A stretch of DNA of 64,000 nt from Cichorium intybus (GCA_023525715.1 CM042012.1:121473798-121537797), one strand, 5' to 3'. Counted from the first letter of the stretch, positions 22,185 to 32,934 are shown. Numbers and translations: made by a program. Notes: generated by a model from the letters alone, not told the origin.

Positions 22185-22912
22185 AGCCTGTAAGGCAAAT
22201 CTTCGGGTGTTGGATGTTTATTCAAATAAGCTTTCGGCAATTGAGGACATTGAGAAACTTGCCTGGTACACATACATGTTATATCTTACTTCTAATTTTT
22301 TTTTTATTAAAAAAGATAATCCAGATATCTCCTAGAAACCACACAAAACAGCAACCGACTTTCATTAATTTGTTGTTATAAGAAAAAAAAGGTGCAGCTA
22401 CAATGCTGTAATTGAGAGAAATGAAAGTAAGATGCTATTATACATAAATGAAAGAAAGTACGTTGCTGTTTTTTTGCAGGTTAGAAGATTTATGGCTCAA
22501 TGACAACCAGTTGGCATCATTGGATGGCATTCTTGAGGCGGTTTCTGGTTCTTGAGAGAACCTAACAACCATTTACCTTGAGCATAATCCATGTGTAAGA
22601 AGATCTTATTTCCTGATACATAATTAAGTCGTTTTTTCAAAGTATAATGTCATAAGAAAAAAGAAATTGAAATTACAATGTTATAATTGGGTAGACATTT
22701 CAAATTGAAATTACAATGTTATAATGTGGGGAAATGGAAGTAAAAAGTTAAAAGGATTTAATTGGTAAAGCCTCATTTTCTAGACTTTGTGTATAAATAT
22801 TTAATGTTTGTTTTACATTTTCCAGGAAAAATTGCAGGATTATTTGGCTACTCTGAGACAAATCTTTCCAAATATAGACCAAATTGATTCAGAATTTTTG
22901 GTTAACAAATTT
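22185..22912 (+). pseudogene. SDS22-like PP1 regulatory LRR protein fragment
   Basis: Three exon-like pieces match the C-terminal part of a protein phosphatase 1 regulatory LRR protein (SDS22/PPP1R7 type): ANLRVLDVYSNKLSAIEDIE (22190-22267), LEDLWLNDNQLASLDGI followed by NLTTIYLEHNP (22480-22591, after TTTTTTTGCAG), and EKLQDYLATLRQIFPNIDQI (22827-22905). The leucine spacing of LRRs and the end cap are visible. A stop replaces a codon within the second piece (VSGS then TGA). The upstream LRRs are absent. It was probably captured by Helitron A. Confidence 0.78.
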
Positions 22913-24271
22913 TGGTTTTATTTAGAGCTTTGATGTGGGTAACATATTATTTTTATTTATTTTAGTTTAATTCTAATTAACTTAATTTGTTGAAAATCAA
23001 CTGGTGTGCTATGAATATGTTGTTGAACATGTTGCTGACCAGGAAAGGAGTTGTATGAGCTGGTATATAAATTATATGAGTTTATAATTATGAGTTACGA
23101 AAGGGTTATAGTACGCCAAAAATAGCAGTTTACTTTTATTAATTTGTTTATTATAACATCATACTTTAAAAACCTAGAAACCTATAGCAATGTCATCTCA
23201 ATAAGAAAAAAATTAAAGTACAGTGCTATAACCGGGTATAAGTTTGAATGTTTTTTAGGAAAAAACCGATAAATTATTGTGTGTGGATGGTATTTTTCTT
23301 AATCGTGTATATATACTCATTACATCGCTAAATTTTACTCAGTGACATCACCGGAAAAGGATAGAGAGAGAAACACCGCGATGGAGCTGCTGTACGTCTG
23401 TTAGTCCTTTACATCTTTCTCCCTCTCTCCGAGAATAAAGGAATAGTTTCTACTTTCTAACCCAGTTGCTGATCATGTAGAAGATTGTTGGAACTCTGTG
23501 TGTGGCCGCCATGGATCCTTCACGAACCTTCTCTGTAAGTTCTCTCATCCCTTCTGCACTACGGAATTTTCAGGCTGTTGTCAATGAGGATTTCCTTATT
23601 TTCTTTTAGGGTTCTGTTCTACAGTCTGGATCCAATTTGGAAAGGGTTTCTGTTATATTCTTTCCTAAATTTGTTCTTAGACCTATTTTATATGCCGTGA
23701 AATCTGGAAGTTTTTAGTGGGTTCGTTAGGCTATCTGGGATTTCCTTATGGATCTTAAAATATTCCAGCTGATTTAATAGCTTAAAAGTTATTTTTTGGG
23801 TCAGATGTCGATGGTTTAGGTGGGGTGAAGGGGTTAATTATTAGTGAAGCCAAGAACAACCTACCTGATGAACCACCGTATCCATTATACCTAGAATAAG
23901 AATCGACCATGGCCGAAAAGAATGCAGGTGGATGTTTGTGAGGATGAAATATGATTATTTATCTCAATTAGAAGTCACTCTTTTTTATTATCCTTAAATT
24001 CTTACTATTTTTGCTCTGATTCCATAGCCAGGCAATTGTATTTTAGTTATCTTTTCCACTTTAGTGGTTGTAACTCGAGTATACAGGAACCAGCTAAAGC
24101 ATTGGAGGTGGTTCAATATATTAAAGAATATAAACACAAGGGGAATTGTGAAGTGGCAGCCATAGGTTTGTGGTTTATGGCTTTTTCTTTCTTTGTACTA
24201 AATGCAAGAAATAGCAAAATACTTTTGTTTATTTGTGTATTACATCATCCTACTTTCATTTCTTTCTATTA
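22913..24271 (+). other. Helitron A spacer with an unidentified exon-like piece
   Basis: The spacer holds a copy of the AGTACAATGCTATAA sequence family (23095-23265) and a promoter-like stretch near 23340-23540 with two short ATG starts (MELLYV and MDPSRTFS, the latter followed by GTAAG). An exon-like piece at about 24088-24165 (EPAKALEVVQYIKEYKHKGN), preceded by ACAG, has no family I recognise. Confidence 0.45.
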
Positions 24272-25031
24272 CAACATTTACTGGATGATGAGACACGTCA
24301 GAAACAGAAACTTGAAGAAGAAGTTATGCTGTTACAAAGCAGACTCTCAGAACTGTCTTTTGGTTTTGGTCAGGTAATATGGCTACTTTTGAATGGTTTA
24401 AATCGAAGAAATAGCAGTGCACTTTCATTAGTTTGTTTATTATAGCATGCTACTTTCATTTGACTGGATTTTTCGAAGTACAATGCCTTAATAAGAGAAA
24501 AACTGAAGTACAATGCTTTAGTAGAAAGATGAAAGTGAGATGTGATAATATACAAATAAATGAAAGTACGCTGCTATTTCTTTGACATAGCCCTACTTTT
24601 GGTAAAAGAGGATGCAGAGGGCATTTACGTCTTTTGCATCGAGAGTTAGTTCATATTCCACCTTTAGGTGAGACGAAATCACATAATATGCAATTTTTGT
24701 CCCATTGACATTAAAAGGGATTCCTTTATTGGATTATATTAAATTCTACGTAATTTATTATTCTTTCTTTCGATTGTTTTTTTTCTTTGGTTTCAGACTA
24801 GATACTCACAAATTGATGATCGAGGCAATGGGGACACAACATCAATAGCCAATCTTCACGAACATGGTATGCTGGATTTGCACTAATCGCCTAAAAAATG
24901 GATTATTTTCCACTAATTTTTTTCTCTTAATTAAATTATACAGTTGGATTGCAAAAGAAATTATCTTTGCTAAAGTTAGAAGATTCTAATGTACGCTTAC
25001 ATGCAGTGAAGGTGGTGGCCAACTTAGCAGG
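24272..25031 (+). pseudogene. Armadillo-repeat kinesin (ARK-type) fragment
   Basis: Pieces separated by introns read LLDDETRQKQKLEEEVMLLQ and SRLSEL (24272-24375), then RYSQIDDRGNGDTTSIANLH (24799-24867, ending at GTATGC), then VGLQKKLSLLKLEDSNVRLH and AVKVVANLAG (24944-25030). This order (coiled coil, linker, first armadillo repeat) matches the middle of plant armadillo-repeat kinesins (KINUA/ARK), which move along microtubules. The motor domain and the remaining repeats are absent. It is on the same strand as the other captured fragments and is non-functional. Confidence 0.78.
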
Positions 25032-25064
25032 TGAAGTTCATTATTTTGCGTAACCTTCTTATCA

Positions 25065-25345
25065 TATGCAAGAAATAGCAATGTACATTCAGTGACTTAT
25101 CTATTATGGCATTCTACTTTTGGTTCTTTCTATTAGAGCATTGTACTGTGAAAAATCTATTAATTGTAGCAATGTCATCCAAATACAAAGCAATTTTCGT
25201 TGCTATAATCAGGTAGAATCTTTAAAGTATAATGCTCTAAAAAAAAGATTGAAAGTACGATGCTGTAATTGGGTAAAATTTTCAAAGTACGATATGTTAA
25301 TAACGGAAAAAAAAATTCTGAAGTACAATGCTATAATCGGAATAT
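25065..25345. repeat. AGTACAATGCTATAA-type interspersed sequence
   Basis: A phrase of the form 'AAATAGCAATGTAC..TTTATTATGGCATTCTAC..AAAGTACAATGCTATAAT' fills this spacer, with several diverged internal copies in both orientations. Related copies are at 22388-22470, 22655-22745, 23095-23265, 24390-24590, 32590-32650, about 33735-33860 and 36335-36420. Nearly all lie in introns or spacers of the two Helitrons; the last is inside the hAT-like element. Confidence 0.7.
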
Positions 25346-25767
25346 ATATATATATATATATATATGTATTTGCAATCCTTGCAGGTCCAGGAACAATAAC
25401 CCTGACCAAGGCAGCCAATTTTATGTTATGATGCCGTAAGATATCTTTTATAAATATGTTAATTTTGTGTGCTTCTAGACGAGGGTATCCATACATGATA
25501 GGAATTTTATTATGTTTTGTAACAATCTTTTCTTTATGTTTTTATTTTTTTTTCAATTGTTTATAAACAATTTATTGAAGTTTTCAACCATAACTATTAC
25601 CTGTCTGTCAGTTGTGCACATTTTCTTTAGGATTCGATATACAACCAATGTTCATTTGATTCTTCATTTTTTTAGATGGAGAGGTGAATTTGAGAGTATA
25701 AAAGCTTCCTGAGATTAGCTTGAATAGAAGGTGAGAAGGGGGCTTATGGTTTGAACATTTAGAAACA

Positions 25768-26296
25768 GGCAACCGAACAACAAATCCTTGTAACTGGAAT
25801 CAAGGTTGCTGATCTCCTTGCACCATATCAAAGAGGAGGAAAGATTGGTTTGTTTGGTGGTGAAAAGCCCACGGTTAGTAAAATATCATCAATCATCATA
25901 TCATACATTTCAACACCTTCATTTACCTTTCTTGATAAATCACCCTTCAATTTCATCACTTAGGTGGTTTCTCTGCTTTGCTGGTATTGGTAAACATACT
26001 CGTAAAGGTAATGGTTCGTATAGGGAAATGATGGACAGCGGTCTCATTAAGCTAGGTAATAAGCAGGTTTGTGTCCACTTTTATTCAAGTTTTAGAATAC
26101 AAAATCTTGATTACCTTATTATTGTTCATATTTTCAGAGTGAAAGCAAATATGCTATGGTTTATGGTCAAATGAACGAACCCCTTGGTGCTCGTGCGCGT
26201 GTCGGATTTATCGGATTGATCGTCGCCGAACAGTTCAGAGACACTGAAGGACAAGATGTGCTTCTTTTTATTGAGAACATCTTCCGTTTTTCCCAG
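25768..26296 (+). pseudogene. Mitochondrial ATP synthase beta subunit fragment
   Basis: Exon-like pieces give ATEQQILVTGIKVADLLAPY then QRGGKIGLFGG (25768-25860), YREMMDSGLIKLGNKQ (to 26067, GT follows) and SESKYAMVYGQMNEPLGARA up to VLLFIENIFRFSQ (26139-26296). These are adjacent segments of the F1 beta subunit, which makes ATP on the matrix side of the inner membrane. The P-loop between the first two pieces is missing and the second piece is frameshifted. Substitutions such as GFIGLIVAEQF show relaxed constraint. Intron positions indicate capture of genomic DNA by Helitron A. Confidence 0.88.
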
Positions 26297-26330
26297 GTTG
26301 CTTTTGGTTTTATCTTTTACAGTATAACAA

Positions 26331-26456
26331 CCTGTTTGTGTTTAGATGATGTTTTTAAAGCAAATTAACTAACTATATATACTACCAAACAAACCTGTTT
26401 GTGTTTAGATGATGTTTTTAAAGCAAATTAACTAACTATATATACTACCAAACAAT
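26331..26456. repeat. 63-bp direct tandem duplication
   Basis: The unit starting CCTGTTTGTGTTTAGATGAT at 26331 is repeated almost exactly from 26394. It lies in the intron-like sequence after the ATP synthase fragment. Confidence 0.9.
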
Positions 26457-26595
26457 GCTCTAAATAGGACAATCCATATTATTTCATTTAGTTATTTACA
26501 AGGCAAAATTATTCACTTTATTAAAAAAAAAAATTCTTTAAAAGTTTGCATATTAAATTTATGATAAAGTTACATAAACTTTTATTTGTTTTCAG

Positions 26596-26703
26596 GGATA
26601 CATTCCACCGGATTGGGCTTGTGGGTCGGGGAAGGTCGGCTGTTCGGCTATGGTTCAGGTTGCACCGTGCTATGGTTCTCCCAGACACAACGAACGTCTA
26701 ACA
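26596..26703 (+). pseudogene. Unidentified captured exon-like piece
   Basis: After a polypyrimidine stretch and CAG, an open frame reads GYIPPDWACGSGKVGCSAMV and continues through QVAPCYGSP. I do not recognise the family. It may be a fifth captured gene at the 3' side of Helitron A. Confidence 0.4.
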
Positions 26704-26810
26704 GTAAATTCATTGAACCAATTGATATTTAACCACTACAAAAAAAAATAGTAAAACCCAAAAATTCTCACCAGGACACAAACTGACATCACCGCCACGT
26801 CTAACTAGGA

Positions 26811-26837
26811 CCCGTGCGGAGCACATGAATAAACTAG
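26811..26837 (+). other. Helitron A 3' terminus (hairpin + CTAG)
   Basis: Inner stem GTGC/GCAC with loop GGA (26814-26824); an outer CCC no longer finds GGG. CTAG at 26834-26837 is followed by T, as expected for Helitron insertion between A and T. Confidence 0.8.
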
Positions 26838-26849
26838 TTAGTATAATTT

Positions 26850-27996
26850 AGAGTAAATTATAGTTTTGGTCCTTATGGTTTGGTCCATTTTTTGCATTAC
26901 TCCCTAAACTCGAAATCCTATATTCTTGCCCATGTGGTTAATCTTTACTTTCACTATTGGTCCCTCCTTCCGTTAAATGTTATATTTTTCTGTTAAATGG
27001 GGGTGAAATAATATTTTTATCCTTATTTTTATTTTTAATTAATTTATTATTTGATAAAAAATATCTCTCTCCTCTGTCTCTCTTCACCATAATTGTCACT
27101 TTCTAGTTCGTTTTTTTGAATCAGTCAATTAAGGAAAGCAATTTCTTAGTCCGATCATTTACCCAAATGATCCAATTTAAAACCTAGTTTGATTGGTAAA
27201 GTATATGAGTTCGAGTTCCAAATCAATCGATTTCGTGGGTTGAGTTCAAATTCCAATGGATTGATCATATAATCGTAAGATTATACAAGTGATTAATGAA
27301 ATCCAGTATGATCTTCATCGACAAATCTAATTCGTTTTCTCTAGCCTCTGGTCGGATTTGGAGTATCAAAGATCGTCGATTCAACTCACTCTGACTTCAA
27401 AAAAGGCGACTAGGTGACCAGATTTAATAACTCGGAAGAATACAACGTGATTCTAGACCCCAATTCCTAACGAAAATTCATCACACTATGTTCCTCGTTC
27501 ATACTACACAGGAATCCTTAGTAAGTTAATCAAATCAGTTCTTATTCATCATTTACATATTCCTATTCGAATCTTTTACAATTCGTGAATTTGGGCTTGT
27601 CCAGGTATGGCGGGCATGACTGCGTATGTTGGATTTTACGAGTTTTGTGTAGCAAAGAAAGGAGAATACTTCTTCGTGTCGGCGACATCAGGGGCAAGAA
27701 TGGGATCGACGAGGAGAGGACCCAAGGTCGACTGAATGGGATCGACGACGGGTATGAGGGGAAACGACAAAAGAGAGAGAGACTTTTTATTTTCTAAAAT
27801 CAAATTTTTAATTAAATAAACTCAAGGTAAAATAGTCATTTTACCCTACATTTAACAGAAAATGTTAAGTGTAACGGAGGAAGGGACCAATAGTGAAAGT
27901 AAATACTAACCACAGGGGCATTAATATGAGATTTCGAATTTAAAGACCAATACAAAGATCAGCCAAACCAAAGGGACCAAAAGTGTAATTTACTCT
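26850..27996. mobile_element. Long-TIR DNA element (MULE-like), 1147 bp
   Basis: The left end (26850-27035, starting AGAGTAAATTATAGTTTTGG) and the right end (27810-27996, ending TGTAATTTACTCT) are inverted copies over about 180 bp, roughly 80% alike by eye. Shared internal blocks include CTTTCACTATTGGTCCCT. Such long TIRs are typical of non-autonomous Mutator-like elements. The flanking A/T-rich 9-mers match only partly, so the TSD is not secure. The interior (27060-27800) has a small frame at 27585-27797 without a known domain and may be captured sequence. The right end lies 42 bp from the G-box of the GRP7-like gene. Confidence 0.8.
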
Positions 27997-28037
27997 ATAT
28001 TTTATTTTGATTCAGAAATAGAGGAGGCACGGACAAA

Positions 28038-28225
28038 CACGTGTGACCAAGAAAATATCTAAGTTACGAACAAAATATCTTTCCTGACCATGGTTACTTT
28101 TTTCGTAACTATAGTCGCGGATATAAACCATGGTCGAGCTAAGCAATAGGAGCGGGGGGAGCGCACTGCGCACTCGGAGCTCTCTAACAAACCCTAGTCT
28201 CATCTCTACCGTGCCTATATAATGA
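28038..28225 (+). promoter_or_regulatory. Circadian-type promoter of the GRP7-like gene
   Basis: A G-box CACGTG (28038-28043), two Evening Elements AAAATATCT (28052-28060 and 28072-28080), an inverted repeat GACCATGGTT/AACCATGGTC (28086-28095 and 28126-28135) and a TATA box (CTATATAATG, from about 28215) precede the ATG at 28303. Arabidopsis GRP7 is known to be clock-controlled through an Evening Element bound by CCA1/LHY/RVE-type factors, so evening-phased expression is a reasonable inference. Confidence 0.82.
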
Positions 28226-28302
28226 CCCCATTATCGCTTCTTTGTAGACCGTGCTCGTTTCCCTTGAATCTTTAATCTTTTCTCTACTTTTTTCTCTTCA
28301 AA

Positions 28303-29034
28303 ATGGCCGCTGCTGATGTTGAGTACAGATGTTTCGTCGGTGGGCTTGCCTGGGCCACCTCCGACCGATCACTTGAAGAAGCGTTTTCTCAGTACGGCGA
28401 GATCGTCGATTCGAAGGTCTGTTTGTAGCAGGGATTTGATTCCGATCCATGGCGATTCGGCTATGTTTGACAAATCACTGTTCTGTTACTGTTACTTTAC
28501 TATGGTTTCTTGATCTGTTACTGTTTCTGTTACTTTTGATATCTATCACGGTACGTTCATCCTCTTTTTCAATGAGGTGGCGATCGATTGATTTTTAAAT
28601 TCTGTTTCTTCTTTCATTTTTCGCAATGTGGTCCAATTGACTGATTATTTCTCGTTTGTTGTGATTGATCTACGCAGATCATCAATGATCGCGAGACAGG
28701 CAGATCCAGGGGGTTTGGTTTCGTAACCTTCAAGGATGAGCAAGCATTGAGAGACGCTATTGAGGGGATGAACGGTCAGAGCCTTGACGGACGTAACATT
28801 ACAGTTAATGAGGCTCAGTCCCGCAGCGGTGGTGGTGGTGGTGGCCGTCGTGAAGGCGGTGGTGGTTATGGAGGTGGTGGATACGGAGGTGGACGTCGTG
28901 AAGGTGGTGGCGGTGGATACGGAGGAGGTGGCGGTGGATATGGCGGAGGCCGTGATCGTGGGTACGGTGGCGGTGATGGTGGATCCCGTTACTCCAGGGG
29001 CGGTGGTGAGTCTGAAGGTAACTGGAGGAATTAG
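28303..29034 (+). CDS. Glycine-rich RNA-binding protein, GRP7/GRP8-like
   Basis: The CDS is join(28303..28416, 28678..29034), giving 156 residues. Exon 1 starts MAAADVEYRCFVGGLAWATS and contains RNP2 (CFVGGL, residues 10-15). Exon 2 starts IINDRETGRSRGFGFVTF with RNP1 at about residues 49-56, completing one RRM. The C-terminal half is Gly-rich with Arg and Tyr (GGGGYGGG, GGRREGG) and ends EGNWRN. The split after DSK matches the known intron position of plant GRP7/GRP8. These nuclear-cytoplasmic proteins bind U-rich RNA and act in clock output, cold response, flowering and splicing. The 261-bp intron (28417-28677) has a strong internal 5' splice site (G|GTACGT at 28550/28551) and an in-frame TAG three codons into the intron, as in the autoregulated Arabidopsis genes. 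No lesion is visible, so it looks functional. Confidence 0.95.
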
Positions 29035-32000
29035 ATTACAAGCAGTTAGGTTAGATTATCGGGGCCGTAAGGCCTCTATGGCGTTAGGGTTATGTGGTGG
29101 CGGTTATCGTTTGTTACGGTTTTGTTTGTTTTTGATTATCCCGATTAATATGGTTCCGGTGTATGATCTCCGTTAGCTGTTATAATGGATCTCATTGTAA
29201 ACATGGTGATTCTGTCAAAATTGAATCGGATGCATTTACTACGTTTTGTTTTCGATTTCAATCCTGTTCATCTATGTGAAGTGCGGGACTGTTTGATAAA
29301 TAATTATCTGTTTTATGTTGGAATATAAAACAAAGGTTAGGAATAAGTGTTTCTACAAAAAATGAAAAAGCTCATTTCATATCGCAGTTATAGATTCGGA
29401 GTTATTATTATGTCGGACTCTGGGCTTTTTTATGTTAAAATCCAATTATAAAAAGAGCGTTATTGAATTTTTGACATTTTGAATATCAGTCTTAACAAAT
29501 TTTTAGATCTTTTAGGAAATAAATTCGTAATTTATTTAATCCTGCAATTTATATACAACATCCGGTCGTTCCTTTAACCGTTGCAATTGTACAAATACTC
29601 GCCCCGTTTAATCCAGAAGCAACACTCTAATTTTACATAGAAATAAATAGGTTTTGTAAATAATATTTTAATCAGTTTGAAACTACACAAAAATTAAGCA
29701 TGTAAAGAATTCGAAAGTTTTTACTAAAGTTCTACTTTGATATTGGTTTATATTTTTAAATAAAATATAAGATTTTTTAAAAGAATTTGATTTTGATATT
29801 ATATTTTTTAGTTTGGTACTGATATACATAAGATTGTATTTTTTTTGGGTGATATTAAAAAGACCCCTACCATATATGTAGATTTTTTTTGGAACCCCAC
29901 CATGTGTCTAGGTAAGCGTGAAATCATTTTCTTGATGTTTTTTTTTATTAATATTCAGTTTTTTTTTCGTGAAATCATTTTCTTGATATCAAAGGTGAAA
30001 TAAAAAGTAAAATATAATGATTTAATTAAAAAAAAACCATAGTATAAAAATAAAAAATTTATGAAACTTATTATTATTATTATTTTGTAATTTACATTTA
30101 TTAGAAGTAAAACCTAATATTATTTCTTGGTTTTTTTATTATTTTAATATATATGTTAAATAATTTATTAATGTATTAAAAGTTTTTAGGTTGTATTAAA
30201 ATGCTCGATTAATATATATCTTACATCAAATTGGTCGTAAAGACATATATTTGAAAAAGGACACATATGTTATGTCAAATTCGTTGAATTTTGCGTTTTA
30301 TAGAAATCGTAGATTATTAATAGGTTTGATCTGTTATGATCGGATAATTCACATTTTTTTGGCTCTTAAAATATGGACCTGAGTGGTTCACACTAAATTA
30401 AACTTTGACAAATGTTGATCAAATAATAATTTGATTTGATCAAATCTCACCATAATGTTTTTTAGATTTCCAATAATTATATAACTTATATATTAACAGG
30501 ATTAAGCCCACAAACTATATAATATTATGCGACCTTGTCAATTATGGTTTTACTTGTGATTAAAATTACAAAATTATTGAAAGAAACATTATAATATGAA
30601 ATTAAACATAAAGTTTGTTTAGTAGTATGGACGGGGTTATTCAGACATATCTTACAGTCCCTTAAAGATTTTGGTGTTCGTGTTATTATAAACAAATATT
30701 TTATTTGAATGTCACTTAAACAACAAGTTAAAATGATCGTTTTGTAAATGTATTAAGAGCATATATCTTTTTATTTTGGCCGAACATTCTAATACAACTT
30801 AAAAAATCTTGTAAATAAATAAATTATTTAAGGCATATATTACAAACAAAAATAACCAAAAAATTATTATTTTGGTTTCTTTAAAATACCGAGTTTTCAT
30901 TTTAGCAAGTGCAAATTGTAAAAAAAAAACACTAAGTTTTCACAAAAAAACCGACTTTGACACCGTGTTTTTTGTCGGTCACTACATTTTATTTTTTGTT
31001 TCAGTTTTGACATCTAGAAAATGATGTCACCAAAAAAGTGTCACGTTATCATGTCATGTCAGTGTCACATCATCAAATTATGACAAGTCACAATGTCATG
31101 TCAACTGACAACTGAGTTGACCGGTCAAATAATCAACATTGAAATAAATTGAAAAATAGTGTCAAAATTAATTTTTTTAAAAATCCAATTTTTAATTGAA
31201 AAAAAAAAACACAGTATAAAAATTGAACTTTTATAAAACTCTAATGTCTTTTTTGGAATTTATCCTAAAAATTGGTATAATAATTTGAAGTAATTTCTTA
31301 AAAGTTTATATGTTACTTTTTTATATACGTAAGTGTAATTGGGAGACCAAAGTACAACCAAAACCACGTATAAAAGAATTTTTCGACAATGCCATCATAA
31401 TATGAAACCTTTATAGGCAACACTATCAAAAATTGCCTTTCAAACTCCTATGCTTTAATTTTCTTTTCAAAACTTATTGTAGATTTCGGTTATCTATCTT
31501 TTGAACTCTTACTCTTTCGATTTGTTTAGTGTTTCATTCTGACACGACATATTTACAAGTTTAATCATGCTAATCCGACACGAATAAACATGTTGACACG
31601 ACATGAAAATTAAACGGGTAAGGTTAATGTTTCAACCCACTGACCTGACCCGACCCGACCCACTTACAACGTGCATTAAAAATTCATAATAAAACTCACA
31701 CCAAAGCTACACGGAGTCACTCATTATCCTGATTAACTTAAAAGCGTAACTTATTTTTTGCTCCTAAAATGACTTCTGATTGGTCAAAATTAATCATCAA
31801 TCAAGCTCTGCTAATGTGCTTAAGCCTCAGATGATGTCCCATTCGATGAAAAACGTTATACTTCCGAGAGAAGTAGAATATAAAAAAAATGAAAACTTTG
31901 GATAACAAAGAAAAAAAATATTATTATAAGAGCTATTGAAAAAATAAAAAATGGATAATTGGCTTCAAAAAAGAAATCCAACCAACTAAACGTTGGATAA

Positions 32001-32500
32001 AAAAAATCGAACTTAAGACTGAAGTTATAGAGTTTGTGTTTTTGGAGATTACAATAAAAATAAGTGGAGTTAAAAAATAAGTTGATGGAGGAAAAGCAAA
32101 AAAAATTATAGGGTTTTTCAAAATTCTAGTTTAAAGTTGAAGAAAAATGATTTTTGTATATATGAACGTAAACAATAATCCTTAAAAGTTATAAATAAAA
32201 GGAATAGTGGTTACTATAGAATACTTTGAAAGTATGAGTGATTTTTATGAACCAAAAAGAAATATAACGGTTAAATCGGAATTTTGGTCAAACACAGTAA
32301 GGTTTTTATGTTATTAACCAAAAAATATACAAAGATTTTTTAGAACATACCACTATTATGCGTACACTACTAATTTTGAATAAAAAGCTCAAACAATTGC
32401 AAGTTGAGAGAAGACCAAACACTACTAATGATAATGTTAAAATACGAAAGGAGAAAATATGAGCATCAACTTGAGCAAGGCCATTCTTCATTAATGATAA
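29035..32500. other. GRP7-like 3' UTR and AT-rich intergenic spacer
   Basis: The first 200-250 bp are probably the 3' UTR of the GRP7-like gene. Beyond that I see no gene. Visible items are a direct repeat of GAAATCATTTTCTTGAT (about 29920 and 29971), a stretch rich in short TGTCA/TGACA words (about 31010-31130), and a CCGACCCGACCCAC-type run (about 31640-31665) of a kind common in old plant repeats. Confidence 0.6.
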
Positions 32501-32528
32501 CTAGTGTGGACCCGAGCTACGCTCGGGT
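32501..32528 (-). other. Helitron B 3' terminus
   Basis: Perfect 8-bp stem (32510-32517 with 32521-32528), five bases, then CTAG. This is the best terminal Helitron signature in the window. Confidence 0.88.
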
Positions 32529-32758
32529 AGGATCAGATGGGTGGGTGGTCCAGCCTTTTAAGTGAGTCGGGGTGGGTCGGGCAATAACAAAGAATAACAA
32601 TATACTTTTGTTAGTTTTTTTACTATAGCATCCTACTTTGAGTTTTTCTTATTACCTAAAAGGCTAAAAAAGAATACATATCCTGAAATAGAGTTTTTAT
32701 TAATGTTAAGTACAGATACAAGTAATTGCATAGTAGAGATATTTGGTAATCAAGCAAT

Positions 32759-32934
32759 TTTTTAACATCTTCGAGAACCTGGTGAAAGTAAGTATAAGCT
32801 GAGTCAAAGTAGTACTTGGCTACATCTTTATCCGGAGTCAGAAAACCAAAAGAAGTTTGTGCATTGCCCGTACACTACAATGCGTCATGTTTTCTTGGAT
32901 CGATTGATAATGCTTCATCCAATTTTGATATAGT
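32759..32934 (-). pseudogene. TOM20-like mitochondrial import receptor fragment
   Basis: The frame reads TISKLDEALSIDPRKHDAL, a stop, then CTGNAQTSFGFLTPDKDVAK and YYFDSAYTYFHQVLEDVKK. This matches the TPR-like region of plant TOM20, an outer-membrane receptor for mitochondrial precursor proteins. The stop falls where family members usually have tryptophan. The N-terminus and C-terminal anchor are missing. It was captured in the same orientation as Helitron B. Confidence 0.78.

Larger units (their letters stand above)
5771..26837 (+). mobile_element. Helitron A with captured gene fragments (hosts gypsy and Copia-1)
   Basis: The 3' end is Helitron-like: a GTGC-GGA-GCAC hairpin (26814-26824), about ten bases, then CTAG (26834-26837) followed by T. 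The 5' end is placed where a segment of about 110 bp shared with Helitron B begins (CATTACCTTATATATTAAAA). Inside are fragments of at least four unrelated genes, all on the + strand and with introns retained: FKBP, SDS22-like LRR, armadillo-kinesin and ATP synthase beta. Multi-gene capture in one orientation is typical of plant Helitrons. No RepHel (replication initiator/helicase) coding region is present, so it would be non-autonomous. About 14.4 kb of the span is a later gypsy insertion, leaving an element of roughly 6.7 kb. The 5' boundary is uncertain because the usual TC start is not seen. Confidence 0.7.

Noticed and set aside
28784..29176. Val/Ala-rich open frame over the GRP7-like exon
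   Set aside because: It is the shifted frame of the glycine-rich coding region; the RRM frame with splice sites explains the sequence.
29035..32500. Possible second host gene in the spacer
   Set aside because: The few short open frames have no conserved motif, no splice context and strongly AT-biased codons.
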